Shown piece after piece: positions 62,809 to 64,000 of a stretch of DNA of 64,000 nucleotides; positions within the stretch are counted from its first letter, which is position 1, and every line of letters starts with the position of its first letter. Both the position numbers and the translations under genes were made by a program. Under the pieces are notes generated by a model that saw only the letters and a list, made by a program, of their open reading frames with translations, made no database searches and was not told the DNA's origin. This DNA is from Bin87 sp965203195 (GTDB lineage: Bacteria; Chloroflexota; Dehalococcoidia; Lucifugimonadales; UBA3495), in NCBI GenBank assembly GCA_965203195.1, contig OZ241860.1, positions 2,790,001 through 2,854,000 on the forward strand, in the 5' to 3' direction.

Positions 62809-64000
62809 ATGAAGTACGATGTCATTGTAGTGGGCGGCGGTTCCGCCGGCTCCGTAGTCGCCAGCCGCTTGTCCGATGATCCTGCCCGCTCCGTGCTGCT
62901 GCTGGAAGCGGGGGCCGATTATCCCGACCCGGCGCTGCTGCCGGAGATGGTGCGGGACGGCTATTCCAACGACGGCGAGCAGCCCGGTTCGCCGGTGTCG
63001 TGGTCGCTGCGCGGCGTCATCAATGATGAACAGGGCGAAATCAACATTGCCCAGGGGAAAGTCATCGGCGGCTCCGGCTCCATAAACGGGCAGGTGTACC
63101 TGCGGGGGCTGCCGGAGGATTTTGAGCGCTGGGCGTCTTTTGGCAACAGCGAATGGACTTACCAGAAGGTTCTGCCCTATTTCCGCAAGGCGGAGACGGA
63201 CCTGGACATACAGGACGATTTTCACGGCGGCGAAGGGCCGGTGCCTATCATCCGCCGGGAGAATGAGCCCTGGCCCGAGGTGCAGCGCGCCTTTTATGCC
63301 GCCGCTATGGAACGGGGCTACGCGCATAATCCGGATCTCAACGGCCCCGATTCGGCCGGCATCGGCGCCATTCCGATGAACAACCGGGGCGGCGTGCGGA
63401 TGAGTACGGCCATCACCCATCTCAACCCGGTGCGGAGCCGGCTGAATCTTACCGTCAAGGGCGGCGCGCTCGTGCGGCGGGTCATCTTTGACGGAACTGC
63501 GGTGGCCGGCGTGGAAGCGGAAAGCGGCGGGGAAATTTTCACCCTGGCGGCGGACAATGTTGTCCTGTGCGCCGGAGCGCTCAAATCGCCGCACCTTCTG
63601 ATGCTTTCCGGCATCGGGCCGCGGGAACAGCTGGCGGAGTTCGGCATCCCCGTGGTTCACGAATCGCCCGGCGTAGGGCAGAACCTGTTCAACCATCCTA
63701 TGGGCAATGTCACCTTCCGCGTGAAAGACGGGGTAGAGCTGCACGCCAACGCCGGGGCGCTGCGTTTCGGCCTGCGGGTAACCTCGCCGCCGCCGTCCTA
63801 TCCTTACGATGTGATGCTGCACACCCTGGGGATATTCAATGTGATGACCGGAGAACGGCTGCCCGACCGCACGGCGCGCATCGCCTGCGCCCTGGAGCTG
63901 CCCGAAGGCAGCGGGTGGGTGCGGCTGGCGTCATCCGACCCGGCGGCGCAGCCGTCGATCAACTACCGCTACCTGACCCACGAAAACGATATGCGCCGGA
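62809..64000 (+). CDS. GMC-family FAD oxidoreductase (3' end outside window)
   Basis: 397 codons visible of an expected 520-550. KYDVIVVGGGSAGSVVASRL is the FAD-binding G-G-G-S-A-G motif, followed by VLLLEAGADYPDP, GKVIGGSGSINGQVYLRG (GMC signature 1), DNVVLCAGALKSPHLLMLSG IG (signature 2) and GVGQNLFNHP. It oxidises an alcohol (choline-, glucose- or alkanol-type). AAGG precedes the ATG. The C-terminal catalytic His-Asn/His pair would lie past base 64000, so substrate class cannot be judged. Confidence 0.93.
   Translation, partial: MKYDVIVVGGGSAGSVVASRLSDDPARSVLLLEAGADYPDPALLPEMVRDGYSNDGEQPGSPVSWSLRGVINDEQGEINIAQGKVIGGSGSINGQVYLRGLPEDFERWASFGNSEWTYQKVLPYFRKAETDLDIQDDFHGGEGPVPIIRRENEPWPEVQRAFYAAAMERGYAHNPDLNGPDSAGIGAIPMNNRGGVRMSTAITHLNPVRSRLNLTVKGGALVRRVIFDGTAVAGVEAESGGEIFTLAADNVVLCAGALKSPHLLMLSGIGPREQLAEFGIPVVHESPGVGQNLFNHPMGNVTFRVKDGVELHANAGALRFGLRVTSPPPSYPYDVMLHTLGIFNVMTGERLPDRTARIACALELPEGSGWVRLASSDPAAQPSINYRYLTHENDMRR

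Overview
The window is GC-rich DNA that reads like a Chloroflexota chromosome, probably a SAR202/Dehalococcoidia-type lineage and perhaps host-associated. This is an inference from gene content: paired family III CoA-transferases, a luciferase-like monooxygenase, a HyuA-type hydantoinase, a LigB-type dioxygenase, a GMC oxidoreductase and many insertion sequences. There is no rRNA to prove it. Housekeeping anchors are dnaN, a dCTP deaminase, an AlaX-type editing protein and one tRNA-Val.

Layout. 0-7.2 kb: the tail of a methylase-like protein, a nuclease, a sulfurtransferase with TGA at its catalytic cysteine codon, then a tandemly duplicated dual-specificity-phosphatase locus joined by ATGA overlap to an ADP-ribosylglycohydrolase, followed by GNAT and Nudix genes. 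7.2-16.8 kb: an IS graveyard with IS1-like copies, an IS5-family element inside a MITE, an ISAs1 remnant and an IS4-like transposase, plus a HEPN/TPR protein, a frameshifted acyltransferase and a mutL stub. 18-27 kb: a decaying anti-phage-type island (DUF499 ATPase, DUF1156 methyltransferase, PLD-helicase). Each core gene is damaged, and a metallo-beta-lactamase/patatin pair sits where the ATPase C-terminus should be. 27-28.3 kb: a Mutator-like IS.

28.9-33.1 kb: an operon of an alpha/beta hydrolase and a large protein that appears to join a chorismate-mutase-like helical domain to a degenerate archaeal-type TrpRS, then a dCTP deaminase operon. 33.5-46.6 kb: CoA-transferases, a toxin-antitoxin pair, three MFS transporters, a methyltransferase-HNH fusion, an LLM oxidoreductase and a two-gene restriction-modification unit with a frameshifted nuclease. 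46.9-53.5 kb: a strong promoter that starts at a 105-nt RNA hairpin, small HEPN-like genes, two Opp/Dpp ATPases without permeases and a second HEPN/TPR protein. 53.5-55.4 kb: an IS nested in an IS. 55.6-64 kb: hydantoinase, AlaX, dnaN, Uma2, tRNA-Val, LigB and a GMC oxidoreductase that runs off the end.

The observations most worth following are the sulfurtransferase UGA (selenoprotein or nonsense mutation), the chorismate-mutase/TrpRS-like fusion, the structured leader RNA at 46.9 kb, and the remodelled defence island.
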